Source: Hyaloperonospora brassicae (taxonomy: Eukaryota; Oomycota; Peronosporomycetes; Peronosporales; Peronosporaceae). From it: DNA of 64,000 nucleotides. The notes below the pieces were generated by a model. It saw nothing but the letters and a program-made list of their open reading frames with translations. It searched no databases and was not told where the DNA came from. The position numbers and the translations under genes are program-made. Below are positions 60,783-64,000 of this stretch, piece by piece. Position 1 is the first letter of the stretch. Each line of letters begins with the position of its first letter. The stretch is from positions 1 through 64,000 of the forward strand of contig CANTFL010000410.1 in assembly GCA_947650285.1 (NCBI GenBank), given 5' to 3'.

Positions 60783-61160
60783 TTAACAACGGAATCGAGC
60801 TTCTCCAATGCATAAGATGGTAATCAGAGTGCTTAATGTTGCCAGAGTTGTGAAAATATAGGGTATGCACATATTCACCCCCAATTCTGAAAGCTGCATT
60901 CTTTCTGCCAAAGCCTTTCTACATACCACTATATATTTTTCACAAGCTTCACGCAAATAAATAATTTCGAAAACAACTTCTTTCACACTAGCCGAGAAAT
61001 GGCTTTTGATGTGTCTTGTTACTCCCGCAATGACAGTGAGTGGATCCGGCGCTTGTTTGTTTTGTATGCATTGACGAGCGCAACATGATGATACCTGTTG
61101 CAATCCGAACACTTGCTTGACAAGCAAAAGAAGCGGTAATCTTCTATTTTCATCACATCT
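60783..61160 (-). pseudogene. Orphan reading frame with a C-terminal membrane segment
   Basis: A minus frame of about 126 codons is open from a TAG at about 61161 to the stop at 60783. It has no ATG before its protein-like part. It reads A-P-D-P-L-T-V-I-A-G-V-T-R-H-I-K-S-H-F, then V-V-F-E-I-I-Y-L-R-E-A-C-E-K-Y and R-K-A-L-A-E-R-M-Q-L-S-E-L-G. A hydrophobic stretch (C-I-P-Y-I-F-T-T-L-A-T-L-S-T-L-I-T-I-L-C-I) and a short tail follow. The missing N-terminus lies toward the solo LTR at 61287, so the frame may be the last exon or the remnant of a gene damaged by that insertion. Family unknown. Confidence 0.35.
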
Positions 61161-61286
61161 CTACAAGTGGACAACTATAAAAATTTTAAAAGCATCAAAG
61201 AGCTTAACACCAGAGCACTTTCATTCAGCATCTACTTCTACACACCTGTCCACAAATTCGACAATGTACATGCTTTGCACATGCCC

Positions 61287-61816
61287 TGTGACGGGGTTCC
61301 ACGTCGACTAGTAGTCGACAATAGGTGTGGTACAGACAAGGGATGGGATCCTCTTTAAAGTAATATTCGAACACACGTATCAATTGTTGAAGAGTGATGT
61401 CTGTCAACCATTGATTACGAGATCTTTTAATAGGTTTATTTAGGACATTAACGAGTAGGTTATTTACTTTGTTCTACGGTGTTCTTATAGGTTACAAGAA
61501 GAAAAAAACCAATTCCCATTTTGATCAACAAAAGACACGTGCCTCTCTGAGGCGTCTTGCGATCGATAAGGAGGTAGCAACGCCTTTTAAGGCAGCTACT
61601 CCTTGTGCACTCAGTGCGTTTGATTCTTTATATCGTTTGGTCCCCCTGGAACGGGGACCGTAGGCTCTCTGAGCTTGTTGACTCTTTGAGTCGGCTTCTT
61701 TGAGCCAAACCTTAGCCTCTGAGCTGTTGACTCTTTGAGTCGGGTTCGTAGAACCAACGTTGCTCATTGAGCGTTAAGTCTTCCTCAAACTTGAGGAGCT
61801 GTGTAGCTCTGCTACA
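61287..61816 (+). repeat. Solo LTR of the element 2 family (530 bp)
   Basis: It starts TGTGACGGGG and ends TGTAGCTCTGCTACA. TGCCC stands on both sides (61282-61286 and 61817-61821), a perfect 5-bp target duplication that fixes the LTR ends for the family. It is inverted relative to element 2. The last 275 bp are a row of hairpins, including GCCTC-tct-GAGGC (61541), AAGGAgGTAGC...GCTACTCCTT enclosing GCCTT-tt-AAGGC (61568-61604), GCACT-c-AGTGC (61607), GGTCCCC/GGGGACC (61639-61659), GACTC-ttt-GAGTC twice (61680, 61729), GGTTC-gta-GAACC (61743) and CCTCAA-ac-TTGAGG (61783). It arose by recombination between two LTRs. Confidence 0.93.
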
Positions 61817-61984
61817 TGCCCCTTCACTTGTTGTTTTTAGACAGCAAAAAAAATCTCGAACTCTTTTGTACCAGTCAAGGTCACATTTTAGCAACATCAG
61901 TCTGCCCGATAGTTTAGATCCAGTTCGTTTAATGGTCATAGAGATGGAGACACGGCTTGTTCATGTGAATTGTTAAGTGGGTGA

Positions 61985-62300
61985 TCCTGTTACGTAATAA
62001 TAATATTTGTAAGAAATATCAATATGCCATATTATGTTGGATATTTATTAAACAGTATTAATATCTCGCAGTGATACTGTTACAGTGAATGGTTGATAGA
62101 GGCCATTATACCAGCCCACTAATCGCTTCTTAATGCACGCAATGGGTGCTCAATAGACGTCACCACACATAATTGCTTTGTAAAATACAAAAGTAAGGAC
62201 TATTGATGAGACAGATACACGACTTACTTTTATTTATTGACGGTTCTACTTTTGGCTACTACTTATCTGTGTCATTTTGTAGTTGCACCTTCGCCGCGTT
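61985..62300 (+). repeat. Diverged copy of the 393-bp repeat
   Basis: It matches the left arm in order: GTTAC near the start, then CAGCCCACTAATCGCTTCTTAATGCACGCAATGGGTG (arm: CAACCCACCAATCGCCGCAAGACGCGCGCAATGAGTGG), GACGTCACC and an AGACAGATA block. The hairpins are mostly lost. The ends are approximate. Confidence 0.55.
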
Positions 62301-62460
62301 CGTGTGAGTGATATAGCAGGGCACTAGCGACCACTGTATCAGTTATGGTCATCTACGCGCTGACGTCAGCATGTAGTGAGTAGTCCTTCGCCGCATGGCT
62401 GCACTACCACACGACCAGATTTTGTTTGCTCCTACTTTCGATGATATATCGCTCAAGCGC

Positions 62461-62583
62461 ACTTTTGATCTACCGTGAGATGGCCCAACGTTGGCGTATA
62501 CATGCGTGTTTACATTGACATACAAACTTTTGGTCTACCGTGAGCTGGCCCAGCGTTGGCGTATACCTGCGTGTTTACATTAC
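62461..62583. repeat. 65-bp tandem duplication
   Basis: ACTTTTGATCTACCGTGAGATGGCCCA... at 62461 is repeated from 62526 as ACTTTTGGTCTACCGTGAGCTGGCCCA.... Over 58 bases the copies differ at about five positions. The unit ends in GCGTGTTTACATT. Confidence 0.9.
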
Positions 62584-62589
62584 GTTCCT

Positions 62590-63255
62590 CGGTCTCACTA
62601 GAGATATATTACCTATCTAGTGATCGAGCTGTTCATTGAACTCCGTAGCCTTGAGCACGCGCAAACTCTTGATCAGCAATCTAATACTGCTCGATTAATT
62701 ACTCAGCCTTGGGTAGCATTTTGGTGTGTGAGGGTGGCGTGAAAGAGCATATCACCCTTGTCCACTTAACGAATGATATATAGTTGAAGCCAGTGGCTAC
62801 TGGAAAGGAGAACTGTAATGGCTGTGCTTACCGGTAAATACCTGTTACGTTGCGGAAGGCGCCAACAGTGGCAGGACGCAGCTAAGTAATCATTTTTGCA
62901 TAACTTGAAGACAACATTCAGACTCATATCTGCGATTTATTTCACAACTACTACAAGGATGCTTAGTGTCCAGTTGACCGATCTATTGTAAGACCGGCCC
63001 ACCAGACTCTTTGCTTCTTCATTTACGCATTGTTTCAGCAAACTACAATCCGCTATGTAACGATATTAGTCATCGTAAAAGGAGTGTGGGTAGAGTAACG
63101 TCGCTTACCAATCGTTTACTTTTACGTTGTTAAATTGAATAACAGATAAGTCAATTATAAATTTGGCTATGAGAATGTAAAACCAATAAATATGGTGTGA
63201 CAATACCATCTTTGTTTGAACGAATTCCGTATGGACACATGAGTTTGATTTGAAA
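62590..63255. other. Stretch without recognisable genes
   Basis: No open frame above 60 codons and no motif was seen. Confidence 0.5.
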
Positions 63256-63259
63256 TGAA

Positions 63260-63560
63260 GTAGTCCTGTTGCATGAACTTAACATGAACAAGAATTGATG
63301 GTGAGGAATACTACGGTAGATGTCCCTCCTAAAATATCATAAGATACAGTAACTGATATCCCCATAATAACCAAAGGGTCTACTTATTCGTTGATACGTG
63401 CCACGATATCAATTTACCGACCGCTGCTAAACGCGCGCAATGGGTAGCGAGAAGATATAACCACAATGCATGGTATCATCTGAATTTAAAAGAGGTAAGA
63501 CTAATCTACAAAAATGATTTTAAGACCTACTTATATTTGACATGAATTCACTTTTTGCTA
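63260..63560 (+). repeat. Diverged copy of the 393-bp repeat
   Basis: Matches include a GATATCAATTTACCGACCGCTGC block followed by TAAACGCGCGCAATGGGTAGCGAGA (arm: GATATCAACCCACCAATCGCCGC then AAGACGCGCGCAATGAGTGGTGACGA), and CATGAA near the start. The orientation is the same as in the left arm. The edges are approximate. Confidence 0.5.
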
Positions 63561-64000
63561 CTAGTAACCTCTAATGTTGTTGTGGTTTGTCTTTTGCTGT
63601 GTAGAAAAACGTATAGTAGGAGTATACTAGCTTACTCTATCAAAAGTGAGTGTTTAGTTTGTATAGTTGTCATAACGTGGCTACCCGTGCTTTGTTACAC
63701 GTGCAGTCAATTTACATAAGTAAATAGAGCAACTCAAATAAGATATGCTTGGTGTGTAAATGCGAAATCCAAATCGCCTACTTTGGACTATTTTTTCGAA
63801 TGTCAATGGGCGATGACGAACTTTGTCGATCTGTACATCTAAATACTCACGAGGCAGAAAGAAGAACCACTAGATGCAGTGCACCATTCATATGTATAGA
63901 AATGCGGAAAATTATTACACTATGAGAAGCAGTGTTGGGCAAAAGATTAGTAACCAACAATATAATCTGTCTTCCCCATCTACTTATACAATATGGTAAT
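63561..64000. other. AT-rich window end without recognisable genes
   Basis: Nothing was recognised up to the window edge. Confidence 0.5.

Noticed and set aside
1..64000. RXLR or Crinkler effector genes
   Set aside because: No frame combines a signal peptide with an R-x-L-R...E-E-R or L-x-L-F-L-A-K motif.

Overview
The window looks like a transposon-rich, gene-poor region of an oomycete genome, probably Peronosporales (Phytophthora or a downy mildew). The evidence is a secreted pectin lyase of plant-pathogen type, LTR retrotransposons with chromodomains, a Copia fragment with a CCHC knuckle, an oomycete-like initiator before the one intact gene, and long AT-rich tracts of decayed DNA. No bacterial features, CRISPR arrays, rRNA genes or convincing tRNA genes were seen. 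The species cannot be fixed from the sequence alone.

Layout. 1-603: broken Copia fragment (+). 604-794: pectin lyase fragment (+) that ends exactly where an LTR begins. 795-13490: large decayed chromodomain-type Gypsy element on the minus strand (element 1). Its LTRs are almost identical over about 700 bp, yet its body is full of frameshifts and stops. 13.5-25.7 kb: AT-rich, with two diverged LTR relics, a 15-bp minisatellite and microsatellites. 25741-33263: a second, better preserved minus-strand chromovirus (element 2) with gag, protease, reverse transcriptase, RNase H, integrase and chromodomain, all interrupted. 33.3-55.7 kb: mostly AT-rich DNA without genes, holding a 110-bp tandem array, LTR relics, a CCHC scrap and a very degraded relative of element 2 at 47.95-49.88 kb. 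55.7-61.8 kb: a visibly more GC-rich island with a pair of inverted 393-bp repeats splitting an unidentified reading frame, the intact pectin lyase gene, an orphan reading frame with a membrane segment, and a solo LTR with a perfect target duplication. 61.8-64 kb: further diverged repeat copies.

Only the pectin lyase (58857-60182) is a confident intact protein gene. It would be secreted and would cleave methyl-esterified pectin of the plant wall. The fragment at 604-794 is a paralogue (about 60% identical by eye).

Main unexpected observations: (1) the inverted 393-bp repeats have target duplications that match only if the 710-bp segment between them is turned round, and turning it round also joins two halves of a reading frame in phase; (2) the 393-bp repeat and the element 2 LTR are each built largely of consecutive short perfect hairpins; (3) both Gypsy elements carry a degraded coiled-coil-like reading frame on the opposite strand between pol and the 3' LTR; (4) LTR identity and body integrity disagree between the two elements.
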